A stretch of 64,000 bases of DNA from DATMBF01 sp035559595 (GTDB lineage: Bacteria > Bacteroidota > Ignavibacteria > UBA10030), in assembly GCA_035559595.1 (NCBI GenBank), contig DATMBF010000048.1:62001-126000 (forward strand), read 5' to 3'. This document shows, one piece after another, positions 15,916 to 24,372 of the stretch. Within the stretch, counting starts at the first letter, position 1. Every line of letters begins with the position of its first letter. The position numbers and the translations under genes are program-made. Under the pieces are notes generated by a model, which was not told where the DNA came from, did not search any database, and was given only the letters and a program-made list of their open reading frames with translations.

Positions 15916-17439
15916 ATGGCAGATAATCGCACTGACCTGGAACAACAACTGCACGAGCTTGAAGCACTCAACCGCCTCGCCCAGACTTTAGGCTCCACAC
16001 TCAAAGTCGACGAAACACTCAACGCCATTGCCGACACCTGCCTCAAGCTCTGCAGCGCAGACCGGGTAGCGTTGCTCCTGGTCGATCCCACCGAAGATGA
16101 ATCAGCACAAACTATCATCCGCAAGGCAGACACCACACGTGGCGAGATCGATCACTCCGTCAACCTCCTTGTAGTGGAAGCCCTCCTGCGCCGTCAACAA
16201 CCGTTGATAACAGACGATATCGTTAAGGAGCTTGGCCTGCGAAATCCCTCCAGCACTATCGCTTCACTTGGGCCGGCATTAGCGGTTCCTCTCGTAGTCA
16301 ATCGACGATTAATCGGAGTCATCAACATGGTGAACTCCCGCGGCGGCAAGCTGTTTACAACAGATTCTCTCCGGATCGCCTCGCTCATTGCTACGCTGGC
16401 GTCGCAATTTGTCGACCGCGCCCGGCTGCATGAATCGCTCTTTGAGGACCATCAGCGGCTCAAGAAATCAATCCAGCAGCACTTCGATATTCGCTCGATC
16501 CTCGGGGAAAGTCCTGCCACCAAGGAGTTGATTCAGCAGCTCATGATCGTGGCGATGTCGAACGCCACCGTGTTGCTCATCGGCGAAACGGGAACCGGAA
16601 AAGAGCTTGCCGCGCGCGCATTACACTACCACAGCCGCCGCTCCGACAAGCCGTTCGTGGCCATTAACTGTGCCGCGATACCGGTTGACCTCTTCGAATC
16701 TGAGCTGTTCGGCCATGAACGAGGCGCGTTCACGGGAGCAACCACGACCGTCAAGGGGAAGTTCGAGCTTGCACATCAAGGGACGCTTTTTCTTGATGAA
16801 ATCTCAGCAATGCCTCTTGAGCTGCAACCGAAGCTCCTTCGTGTTTTGGAGGAGCGGAAGTTCCACCGCGTGGGTGGGTCAGCAGATATCCACGTGGACG
16901 TTCGCGTCATTGCTGCCAGCAGTAAAGACCTGGGCAAAGCAGTTCGTGCAGGGGAGTTCCGCGAGGATCTCTTCCATCGTCTCAACGTCGTGCCGATTGT
17001 TCTGCCGACGCTCCGCGAGCGGGCAGACGACATCCCGCTCCTTGCGCAGACGTTTCTCGAGCAGTTCTCCAACGGTGGCAAAAAGTTTTCGCAGGATGCC
17101 CTTGAGCTTCTGTCGTCAGTTGAGTGGCGTGGGAATATACGCGAGCTACGGAACACCGTCGAACGGCTGTCCATCTTTCTTTCCGGTCCCACGATCACCT
17201 CTGCCCAGATCCGCAGCTTCGGTATCGGTAGCGAAGCTCCAGCCGGACCGAAGCTGCGTTCCGCATTTCAAGATCTCATCCGTTCCAATTCCGTCTCCGA
17301 CGACCTTCTCGAGGCTGTCGAGAAAGAGTTGATTCAGACTGCCCTCCGTGAAGCCCAGGGCAACATCAGTCAGGCTGCCCGCCTCTTGCACGTGGATCGG
17401 AGTGCCCTACAGCGCCGCGTGGAGAAGTACGGGCTGTAA
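15916..17439 (+). CDS. GAF-domain sigma-54-dependent transcriptional activator (Fis-type HTH)
   Basis: A 507-residue bacterial enhancer-binding protein. An N-terminal GAF domain (about 20-165) may sense a small molecule or redox state. The AAA+ domain has Walker A GETGTGKE at ~222, the sigma-54 contact loop ERGAFTGA at ~271 and Walker B GTLFLDEI at ~289. The C-terminus (about 465-507) is a Fis-type helix-turn-helix (GNISQAARLLHVDRSALQRRVEKYGL region). It hydrolyses ATP to open RNA polymerase-sigma-54 promoters. Its targets are unknown; a sigma-54-like sequence lies 190 bp downstream before the next gene. It is transcribed alone. Confidence 0.95.
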   Translation: MADNRTDLEQQLHELEALNRLAQTLGSTLKVDETLNAIADTCLKLCSADRVALLLVDPTEDESAQTIIRKADTTRGEIDHSVNLLVVEALLRRQQPLITDDIVKELGLRNPSSTIASLGPALAVPLVVNRRLIGVINMVNSRGGKLFTTDSLRIASLIATLASQFVDRARLHESLFEDHQRLKKSIQQHFDIRSILGESPATKELIQQLMIVAMSNATVLLIGETGTGKELAARALHYHSRRSDKPFVAINCAAIPVDLFESELFGHERGAFTGATTTVKGKFELAHQGTLFLDEISAMPLELQPKLLRVLEERKFHRVGGSADIHVDVRVIAASSKDLGKAVRAGEFREDLFHRLNVVPIVLPTLRERADDIPLLAQTFLEQFSNGGKKFSQDALELLSSVEWRGNIRELRNTVERLSIFLSGPTITSAQIRSFGIGSEAPAGPKLRSAFQDLIRSNSVSDDLLEAVEKELIQTALREAQGNISQAARLLHVDRSALQRRVEKYGL

Positions 17440-17628
17440 GCGTTACTAAACCGCCCTTAAAGATCCCCTCCTGTTGAGCTGTCATTTCCCTTTAGCAGTT
17501 CCTTTTCCAGTGATTGCGCCGCCTGAGCATTAGCTGCCGCTCATCATTTTCGATCAGTCCACTTGAGCGAAATCGCCCAGCGGTTCGAGGGGCCTCTTCT
17601 TTCCTTAAAGCTTTCTGGGGTTTTTGCG

Positions 17629-17643
17629 TGGCATATCGGTTGA
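17629..17643 (+). promoter_or_regulatory. Possible sigma-54 promoter (-24/-12)
   Basis: TGGCAT-N5-TTGA matches the sigma-54 consensus TGGCAC-N5-TTGC with the invariant GG at -24 but A rather than C in the -12 pair. It lies 55 bp before the next gene and directly downstream of a sigma-54 activator gene. The -12 mismatch is a serious weakness. Confidence 0.3.
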
Positions 17644-17697
17644 GGGTAGAGAAAGCGATGTGGAGAGTATCCCATTGAGAATCGGGAGATTCTTTCT

Positions 17698-18192
17698 ATG
17701 CCATACAGCCAGGTTATGATGCTCGAACAACCCATGAAGCACACGGAAGGGAAGAACTACGGTCCCGACTCTGACGAAGCTCTAGATTTCGATCTTTCCT
17801 GCCGTCTTGAATTTTCTCAAAGAACTCGCGTGAGTTTTACCCCCGATACACAGTGGGAAGACTGCGTTGTGATTTACAGGCTCGATGCAGGTGGGCAGAT
17901 TATGCAACCTGCCGTTCATTCATTCTGCAATTACGCCCTATTCGGTGAGCACACGTGGGCACAGCTTGGGGCAGATCAACGTGTGGTGCTGGAGGCAGGA
18001 AACTATCTTTTTACAGCCTGGACGAAAGATGCGCCTCCGTACTCGCCGAACCGGTGGCGTCAAATTCCGATGCGACGGCGGCAAGAACGTCTCGAGGCGA
18101 ACGACGGATCAAGCGGGGAGAGGGAAGAGTGGGATGATGTGATTGTAACGTGGCGGGAAGTCGGTGAAACAAGGAACACTGGGGGGTCATAA
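17698..18192 (+). CDS. Hypothetical protein
   Basis: A 164-residue frame I do not recognise. The middle (SCRLEFSQRTRVSFTPDTQW, VVIYRLDAGGQIM, VVLEAGNYLFTAW) looks like a compact beta-rich domain; the C-terminus is Arg/Glu-rich (MRRRQERLEANDGSS) and probably disordered. There is no signal peptide or membrane helix. The start is uncertain: no good ribosome site precedes the first ATG, and ATG codons 7, 8 and 13 are alternatives. Support comes from coherent amino-acid composition and the position behind a sigma-54 activator and possible sigma-54 promoter. A pair of 13-base inverted arms follows 10 bases after the stop. Confidence 0.5.
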   Translation: MPYSQVMMLEQPMKHTEGKNYGPDSDEALDFDLSCRLEFSQRTRVSFTPDTQWEDCVVIYRLDAGGQIMQPAVHSFCNYALFGEHTWAQLGADQRVVLEAGNYLFTAWTKDAPPYSPNRWRQIPMRRRQERLEANDGSSGEREEWDDVIVTWREVGETRNTGGS

Positions 18193-18430
18193 CTCCTCCA
18201 TCTGCCGTCGGGAGCAACTGCACCAAGGGAGGCTGCAGACTCCCGGCGGCAGGGTTGTGGGGGGATGTGAGGCCTTAGAACTAAACCACCAAGAAGGTAA
18301 AGGGGACCCAGACTTCATCTTTGATGTAGTGATGGGCTCTGCAACACTCCTTGAACCATCTATAAGAGCCTTTGTACCATTTTGGGGGATGAGGTAACAC
18401 ATAAAGAGTGCGAATCAGATCGGCGACTAA

Positions 18431-18532
18431 ATGCATGAGCTGCGGGGAAGCGGGAAGGAATACTGCCCTGAATGCACAGGCACAACGCGGAAGAGATGCG
18501 GTATCTGCTGTGGGACAGCATACGTTTCATGA
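18431..18532 (+). CDS. Possible Cys-rich 33-residue mini-protein
   Basis: An ATG frame of 33 codons contains YCPECTG and RCGICCGTAY, two C-x2-C knuckles about 11 residues apart, reminiscent of a small zinc ribbon or the DnaJ Cys-rich type. No ribosome binding site is visible, and the upstream frame gives no support. It could be chance or a remnant of a longer zinc-finger gene. Confidence 0.2.
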   Translation: MHELRGSGKEYCPECTGTTRKRCGICCGTAYVS

Positions 18533-18569
18533 ACTATCAGGGGTCAAAAACTCTTCTGCCAGGCCAAAG

Positions 18570-18589
18570 AATCACGCATCTGCGTGATT
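18570..18589. repeat. 20-base palindrome upstream of the secreted LamG protein gene
   Basis: AATCACGCA-TC-TGCGTGATT is a 9-base inverted repeat with a 2-base centre, 65 bases before the start codon at 18655. It is symmetric enough for a dimeric repressor site but could also be a short stem. Confidence 0.4.
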
Positions 18590-18654
18590 GCGGCAAAAGG
18601 CTCTGAAGACCTAACTTTTAGAATTCATCATTCACCACGAGGGAGGGTTCCGTC

Positions 18655-21600
18655 ATGCCTCTGAGAACATGTCTGTTTTGTGCTCTTTTGGTACTCACAT
18701 CTTCGCTGCCTGCCCAGAATAACGCCGGACTCTTCAACGGCACGAACAGTAGAGTCCGCGTCCTCGATGCGTTTCCGGCAAACCCTTCGGCCAACCCTAA
18801 CGCCTACAAGATCACCGGAAACAACATTACTGTCGAGGCTTGGATTTTCCCGCTGAGATTTCCCAATCCTCACCTTGAAAATCCCATTGTCAAAAGACCC
18901 GCTGGTACGACGGACGTTGATCCCTTCAGTGTCTACGCTCTCTCCGTTACACACGTGAACGGGTTCCCGCAACCTGCCTTTTCAATCTCAACCGGCGCAC
19001 CCGGCAGTCGTGTGCAAGTGATTGCTGCGGATTCGCTTCCGACGTTTCAATGGACTCATGTCGCCGGTTGCTACGACGGAACACAGCTCAAAATCTTTGT
19101 CAACGGAAATCTTCAAGGTACTGTTTCAGCCACCATCTCCATCGGAGGCGGTGCAGCAGGATTCTACATCGGCAGATTCCTCAGCGATGCGTTTGCCGGC
19201 CTTATCGATGATGTGCGCCTCTGGAATGTCACCAGAAGTCAAAGTGAAATTCAGAGTTCCATGAATACCGAACTCACCGGATCTGAACCGGGACTCGCCG
19301 GTTATTGGACCATGAACAATGCTACAGGGGGGCTGATACCGGATCAAACCGTGAACCATAACGATCTGCCCAACCAAAACACTCAACTTGTTTCGTACAA
19401 TCCACTCACCTCGTACGGCGCTCCTTCGTTCACGATGTCCGAGTCGCTCATGGATTTTGGATCCGTCGAGGTCGGGTCCAATGGTATCTCAGGTGTGACA
19501 ATAACCAACACAGGAACAGCTCCGGTAATTGGCTTTTTTGGTGCGGCGGACAATCTGAACGTGACAACCTCCTCTGGGATTTTTTTCGTCGATCAAGGAC
19601 AAACCTTCCACCCCACTGTCAGTGTCACCCCCCTCGTTCCGGGCGATATCAGCGGAACCATTCCGCTTGTTACGAATGCGCCTCCCGTCAGCATTCCGTT
19701 CACGCTAACGGCGATAGCCCTTCATCGATTCGACGCGAACAACATCTCAATGTGGGTTCGTCGGAATGGAATGTTTGCGAGAGACCCCTTTGGAGCAGGT
19801 ACGAGTGGCGGCCTCGTATGGCCAAAAGGTTCCGGAAAAACGGCAATCTTTGCTTCGGGAATCTGGATCGGCGCGACAGTCGGAGGAACTGTGCGAACCG
19901 CCGTTGCATCGTATCAGTCTGAATTTACTCCGGGGCCGGTGATCGATGGGGCTCCTGCAGATCCAAACAACGTCAAATATAGAGTGTACAAAGTTAGTGC
20001 CGGCGACAACGCCTCAACGAATCCTGACTATGCCGAATGGCCCGCAGATCTCGGCGCACCAGTCAACAACGATGGAAAGCCGAAAATCCTCGGCGATCAA
20101 ACATTATTTTGTGTCTACAACGACATGAATCCATCAAAGCATTTTCCTGTGGCAACCGATGGACCTTTCGGAACCGCTCCTCTCGGTGCTGAAGTTCAAC
20201 AAACGACCTTCGGCTTTAACCGCTCGGGCGCACTCGCCAATACGGTCTTTCTGCGTTTCAAAATTATCAATCGGAGTAACTCCACATGGCAAAACGCATA
20301 TATTGCACTCTGGAGCGACCCCGACCTTGGAAACTTCGCAGATGATTTTGTCGGAATTGATACGAACCGAACCCTCGGCTTTGTTTACAACGCCACAAAC
20401 ACAGATGCGGTCTACGGAACCCCTGCGCCCGCAGCAGGATATCAAATCCTCAGAGGTGCCTTTTACACAAAGCCTATTCAGGCCTTTGCCTTCTACACCG
20501 CAGGTGCAACATTTCCACTGAGAGATCCGACGAATGCTACCGAAGCATATAATTTCATGAGTGGACTACGAGCTGACGGTTCGCAGTACGTCGATCCTAC
20601 GACGGGAAATCCAACACTGTTTCCGGTCAGTGGCGACCCCGTCACTGGTTTGGGTTGGGTCGATTCACAACCGGCCGATCGACGGTTTCTGCTTTCAACG
20701 GGGCCGTTTGACCTTGAGCCAGGACAGTCGAAAGAATTTATCGCTGCAATCATTCTTGCACAGGGAGCCGATAATATAAACAGCGTAACCGCTCTGCGTC
20801 TTGCCTCTGATGAAATTCAATCCCTCTATAACAACGGAGGTGTGTTTGGCGGAGCGGTCGAGAATGTAAGCTCGGTGACAGTACCTCCTAACCAGACATC
20901 TACCCTGGACGACATTTCCAATTCGGGAGCACAGCTCGACCTAACGTCCGGTAGTGGTGGGGCAATCATTGAAGCCGCAACCTATGTTGCACCTCCGCCG
21001 GGAGCTCAGGAATTATCCGGACCATCAATTAGCGGTGTAGGCAAATATCTCGAGGTTCAAGCATCAGGCGATATTCAATGGCCTGTTCAGATTAAGATTT
21101 ACTACACGGCAAACGACCTTGCTCAAGCGGGGGTTGTGGAGAGTGATCTGATCGGTCTCTATTACTGGAGCGGGACTGCTGATGCTTGGAAATTGTATTC
21201 CAATTCTGGGGTTGATGATCAAGGTCGCGGAGAATCGACGACGGGAGTTAATAGGACGAATGTGATTATCAATGGTATCGAGTACGAGGGCTATGTGTTT
21301 GCTGTGGCATATCACCTGACTCCGATTCGCATAGGGACAGCGGTGAAAGCGATTTCACAGCGGTACTCAGAAATCATTCAATACATTCAATCTATACCGG
21401 ATACCGTTTTCAAGCACCCTGCGGATCAACGGAGAAGAGAGCTTATTAAACGAGTGGAGGAATCGAACAGGAAGGCCGAAGCAGGCAATATGCAAGCAGC
21501 GAGTCAGATGCTGGAATCCTCGGTCCTCAACCATCTTACGATCCATAGTACTACAGTATCTGACGTATGGATTGTGTCAGAAGAGGTGCGAGCCAGACTT

Positions 21601-21963
21601 GTCTCCATGATTGGCGACCTCCTTAAGACTCTCCGTCCACTAGTCGGATCACCCTCAACTCGACGCAATGCTCTCAGGATGGAGGGTGTGTTAGAAGTCC
21701 CTCGGGAATTTGCGCTCGAACAGAACTTTCCAAACCCGTTTAATCCCAGCACAACCATACGATATGCTCTTCCGTATCGATCACCGGTAACGCTTGTTGT
21801 CTACAATGTGTTGGGCGAAGAAGTGGCGCAACTCGTCAACCATGAGCAAGAGGCAGGGTATTACCAGCTTCAGTGGTCGCCGCAATTGCCAAGCGGCATG
21901 TATGTATATCGGCTCCAAGCAGGAGAATTCGTTCAAACAAGGAAGTTGGTCCTGCTGAAGTAG
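18655..21963 (+). CDS. Secreted LamG-domain protein with T9SS type A sorting domain
   Basis: A 1102-residue exported protein. Signal peptide 1-21 (CLFCALLVLTSSLPAQ). Residues ~25-240 form a LamG/concanavalin-like jelly roll (NITVEAWIFP, WTHVAGCYDGTQLKIFVNG, GLIDDVRLWN). Residues ~255-345 are an ASH/HYDIN-like Ig domain (LMDFGSVEVGSNGISGVTIT). A long beta-rich region follows, and the last ~90 residues are the sorting domain with EQNFPNPFNPSTTIRYALP and a final LVLLK. T9SS cargo is carried across the outer membrane and the sorting domain removed. It probably acts as a surface adhesin or carbohydrate binder; no catalytic motif is seen. The start follows GAGGGAGGG. A branched terminator lies just downstream. 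Confidence 0.93.
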   Translation: MPLRTCLFCALLVLTSSLPAQNNAGLFNGTNSRVRVLDAFPANPSANPNAYKITGNNITVEAWIFPLRFPNPHLENPIVKRPAGTTDVDPFSVYALSVTHVNGFPQPAFSISTGAPGSRVQVIAADSLPTFQWTHVAGCYDGTQLKIFVNGNLQGTVSATISIGGGAAGFYIGRFLSDAFAGLIDDVRLWNVTRSQSEIQSSMNTELTGSEPGLAGYWTMNNATGGLIPDQTVNHNDLPNQNTQLVSYNPLTSYGAPSFTMSESLMDFGSVEVGSNGISGVTITNTGTAPVIGFFGAADNLNVTTSSGIFFVDQGQTFHPTVSVTPLVPGDISGTIPLVTNAPPVSIPFTLTAIALHRFDANNISMWVRRNGMFARDPFGAGTSGGLVWPKGSGKTAIFASGIWIGATVGGTVRTAVASYQSEFTPGPVIDGAPADPNNVKYRVYKVSAGDNASTNPDYAEWPADLGAPVNNDGKPKILGDQTLFCVYNDMNPSKHFPVATDGPFGTAPLGAEVQQTTFGFNRSGALANTVFLRFKIINRSNSTWQNAYIALWSDPDLGNFADDFVGIDTNRTLGFVYNATNTDAVYGTPAPAAGYQILRGAFYTKPIQAFAFYTAGATFPLRDPTNATEAYNFMSGLRADGSQYVDPTTGNPTLFPVSGDPVTGLGWVDSQPADRRFLLSTGPFDLEPGQSKEFIAAIILAQGADNINSVTALRLASDEIQSLYNNGGVFGGAVENVSSVTVPPNQTSTLDDISNSGAQLDLTSGSGGAIIEAATYVAPPPGAQELSGPSISGVGKYLEVQASGDIQWPVQIKIYYTANDLAQAGVVESDLIGLYYWSGTADAWKLYSNSGVDDQGRGESTTGVNRTNVIINGIEYEGYVFAVAYHLTPIRIGTAVKAISQRYSEIIQYIQSIPDTVFKHPADQRRRELIKRVEESNRKAEAGNMQAASQMLESSVLNHLTIHSTTVSDVWIVSEEVRARLVSMIGDLLKTLRPLVGSPSTRRNALRMEGVLEVPREFALEQNFPNPFNPSTTIRYALPYRSPVTLVVYNVLGEEVAQLVNHEQEAGYYQLQWSPQLPSGMYVYRLQAGEFVQTRKLVLLK

Positions 21964-21999
21964 AAAGTTCCACGGCCTGGCACGTTGTGCGCCGGGCAA

Positions 22000-22065
22000 A
22001 AAGCCGCCGGATGGAATCTGCAATAAAGCGGGGGGCTTGCAGGTCGTTCGGCGGCTTTGTGTTTT
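22000..22065 (+). terminator. Branched intrinsic terminator after the LamG protein gene
   Basis: Arms AAAGCCGCCG (22000-22009) and CGGCGGCTTT (22049-22058) match perfectly and are followed by GTGTTTTT. The loop contains a second stem CTGCAA/TTGCAG. It begins 37 bases after the stop codon. Confidence 0.7.
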
Positions 22066-22092
22066 TGGGCAAAGCAGATTGATGGGAAACCG

Positions 22093-22285
22093 CTGCAAAG
22101 CACTTCGCGCTCTTGGCGTGCTTAGCGGTTAAAATTATCAACCGCAAAGGGCGCAAAGAAGCGCAAAGGGCTTGGCGCTCTTGGCGGTTAAGTATCAACC
22201 GCAAAGGGCGCAAAGAACCGCAAAGGACTTCGCGCTCTTGGCGTGCTTGGCGGTTAAAATTATCAACCGCAAGGGCTTGGCGCTT
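22093..22285. repeat. Degenerate CGCAAAG-type repeat block without cargo gene
   Basis: Three units of the family seen at 15.3-15.9 kb: (CTTCGCG)CTCTTGGCG, (TGCTTAG)CGGTTAAAATTATCAACC and GCAAAGGGCGCAAAGAAGCGC, the third shortened. Here the units carry GGGCGC where the 15-kb copies have GGACGC. Together with the terminator it fills the space between two convergent genes (21964-22299). Confidence 0.85.
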
Positions 22286-22299
22286 CAATACCACCCCCC

Positions 22300-24123
22300 T
22301 TACTTCTTCTTTCTTAACACCCTCCCTTCCTTTCCTCCAACTTCAACCCGCAGTATCTCAAGTGTTGAGATCGGCGCATACGCACCCCTGCTCGGTGGCG
22401 GACTTAATGACGATTCTGTAAGACTCAGATTCAGCAGATGCTCGTACTCCCCATCGACCCGCAGCTCCACGAGTCTATGCTTACGACTGTTGTTGATGAC
22501 GACGATGATTTTCTCCCCTCCATGTTCTCTCTCAAAGACGTACACGTCGTTCTTGTCATCCGTTAGCAAGGTTTTGAAACTCCCTCGCCGAAGCGCCGCG
22601 TGCTCTTTCCGCAAAGTGATCAGCTTCTTGTAATACTCGAAAAGGCCGGTGTCGAACTTCACCCTATCTCTCGATCGCGTCTTTCCGGGAAGCGGATGGG
22701 AGGTCTCATCCTCATACTTCAACTCCTCCCACACCATCGGCTTGCGGTCGTCGGGGTCGTCGGCACCCCACATGCCGGCCTCCGTTCCGTAGTAAATCAT
22801 CGGCGCACCAAGGTACGTCATTTGGAAAAGCGCCATCAAACGGAGCGTTTGCCAATGGTCTGCTTTGGGTTTGCTGACATCGTAGTTCGGATTGGTGCGC
22901 GGACTCGCATCCCGATCGTAATCGCGATTGGGATTGGCAATCATTGAGATTAGCCGGTCGGTGTCGTGACTGTCGTACAGGTTCTGCAGGACGTAGTTCG
23001 TGTGGTCCTGATAGCCCTTTCGGACTTCCGCCAGTTCAGCATCGAATGCCGTAACCGTTGTCTTCTTCGATCCCGTATGAATGAAAAACTTCACTCCCGC
23101 TCTTGCAAAACGGTAATTCATCACTGCATCGAACTGGTCGCCGGAAAGCCACTTCGACGCATCGTCCCAAATTTCTCCGACAATATACGCTGCGGGGTTT
23201 ATCGACTTCACCAGTGTTCTCCATTCCCTCCAAAACTTTTCTGATACCTCGTTTGCTACATCTAACCTCCATCCATCAATACCGTCCTCCGGATCACCGT
23301 CGCCGTTCGGATCCATCCACCGTCGTGTAATGTTGAAGAAATACTCTTTGACAGCCGGAACGAATCCGTTTTCGTCTTCATGGAACTCAGGAAGCGGTTT
23401 GTATCCCCACCACCCCTTCCAGTCAAACTCATCTTCTGGTGTCGATGGATCATCCCATTTTACCACGTCGTACCAATGCGCGTAGCGGGACGACTGCTGA
23501 TTCTTCTGTATATCCTCGAAGGCGAAAAATCTCGTACCGCTGTGGTTAAAGACGCCGTCGATAATGATGCGAATGCCACGTTTGTGTGTTTCGCGGATAA
23601 GTTTCAGAAAAACGGAATCAGCCGCCGTCCATTTCCAGGTCGAAGGATTGTCCGTCTCTCGCCGGATCTGTTCAAGATCGCCTTTGGGATTCGGACCAAA
23701 GTTGTTGTCGATGTGGTGGTATGAGGATGCGTCGTATTTGTGGAGGGAATGAGCTTCGAAGACTGGATTAAAATAGATCGCCGTGATACCGAGGTCAGCG
23801 AGGTAATCGAGTTTCTCGAGGACGCCTTCGAGGTCACCGCCGTAACGACGGTCGAAGACATTCTCGTAAAAGTTCTTACTGTGTTTTTCCTCCCAGGGCT
23901 GGAGTTTGTACCAATCGCTTGTCCACGGAGAGATGCGCCATTCTCGTCCAGCCGGGATCTCAAGCTCTTCTGCTGTAGGGTCGTTGGCGGGATTCGCATT
24001 TCGAAATCGTTCGGGGAAGATCTGATACCAAATCGCATCCTTCGCCCAATCTGGCACCTGCGGTTGGGCGAATGCGGTCATGATTGAGGCGAGGAGGAGG
24101 AAGGACAAGGTGAACCGATTCAT
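22300..24123 (-). CDS. Secreted GH13 alpha-glucan hydrolase (neopullulanase/cyclomaltodextrinase-like)
   Basis: A 607-residue protein with signal peptide 1-19 (FTLSFLLLASIMTAFAQ). The GH13 barrel is clear: AIWYQIFPERF at the start, GIRIIIDGVFNHSG, GWRLDVANE with the nucleophile Asp (~283), VGEIWDD with the acid/base Glu (~314), and YDSHDTDR with the transition-state Asp (~386). The C-terminal ~80 residues form a beta domain (VYVFEREHGGEKIIVVINNS). It hydrolyses alpha-1,4 (and possibly 1,6) bonds in starch-like glucans outside the cytoplasm. It stands alone; no sugar transporter or regulator adjoins it. It lacks a T9SS tail, so it is probably periplasmic. Confidence 0.95.
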   Translation of the reverse strand: MNRFTLSFLLLASIMTAFAQPQVPDWAKDAIWYQIFPERFRNANPANDPTAEELEIPAGREWRISPWTSDWYKLQPWEEKHSKNFYENVFDRRYGGDLEGVLEKLDYLADLGITAIYFNPVFEAHSLHKYDASSYHHIDNNFGPNPKGDLEQIRRETDNPSTWKWTAADSVFLKLIRETHKRGIRIIIDGVFNHSGTRFFAFEDIQKNQQSSRYAHWYDVVKWDDPSTPEDEFDWKGWWGYKPLPEFHEDENGFVPAVKEYFFNITRRWMDPNGDGDPEDGIDGWRLDVANEVSEKFWREWRTLVKSINPAAYIVGEIWDDASKWLSGDQFDAVMNYRFARAGVKFFIHTGSKKTTVTAFDAELAEVRKGYQDHTNYVLQNLYDSHDTDRLISMIANPNRDYDRDASPRTNPNYDVSKPKADHWQTLRLMALFQMTYLGAPMIYYGTEAGMWGADDPDDRKPMVWEELKYEDETSHPLPGKTRSRDRVKFDTGLFEYYKKLITLRKEHAALRRGSFKTLLTDDKNDVYVFEREHGGEKIIVVINNSRKHRLVELRVDGEYEHLLNLSLTESSLSPPPSRGAYAPISTLEILRVEVGGKEGRVLRKKK

Positions 24124-24220
24124 GATCGTTTGTCTTATTCGCGATGTTTGGTTTTTGTGATTATTCCTTTTTTGCAGGCATGGAGTGCTCAGAGACGAGT
24201 CAGCGTCCTGTGTTTCCCGG

Positions 24221-24265
24221 CATCGACTAACGTCGATGTCTTGCTTCTGTAAACCCTGCGGGTTT
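24221..24265. other. Two short hairpins between the GH13 and CorC-like genes
   Basis: CATCGAC-TAAC-GTCGATG (24221-24238) and AAACCC-TGC-GGGTTT (24251-24265) are perfect short stems in the 249-bp gap. No T-run follows either, so they may be transcript-end or 5' leader structures; function is unclear. Confidence 0.35.
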
Positions 24266-24372
24266 GCGCAAAACAGCCCTCCCCACTTGCTAAAGAACTG
24301 CTTTGTGTTCCGTAGGCAGGCGATTCATTAATAGTTGCGAAGGCGGAACAGTTGGATGTGCGTAAATGACGT

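Larger units (their letters stand above)
18193..18654. other. Intergenic region with a large hairpin, a mini-ORF and a palindrome
   Basis: A 462-bp stretch without a clear gene. It contains inverted arms CTGCCGTCGGGAG (18202-18214) and CTCCCGGCGGCAG (18240-18252), 12 of 13 pairs matching, which could be a terminator-like or regulatory stem for the gene ending at 18192. It also holds a 33-codon Cys-rich frame and a 20-base palindrome, listed separately. The promoter of the large secreted protein gene should be here. Confidence 0.6.

Noticed and set aside
21979..21993. Sigma-54-like sequence TGGCACGTTGTGCGC after the LamG protein gene
   Set aside because: The -24 and -12 pairs fit, but no plus-strand gene follows; it sits at the transcript end before the terminator.
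22172..22633. Open frames running through the CGCAAAG repeats
   Set aside because: They arise because the iterated repeat lacks stops in some frames and then read antisense into the GH13 gene.
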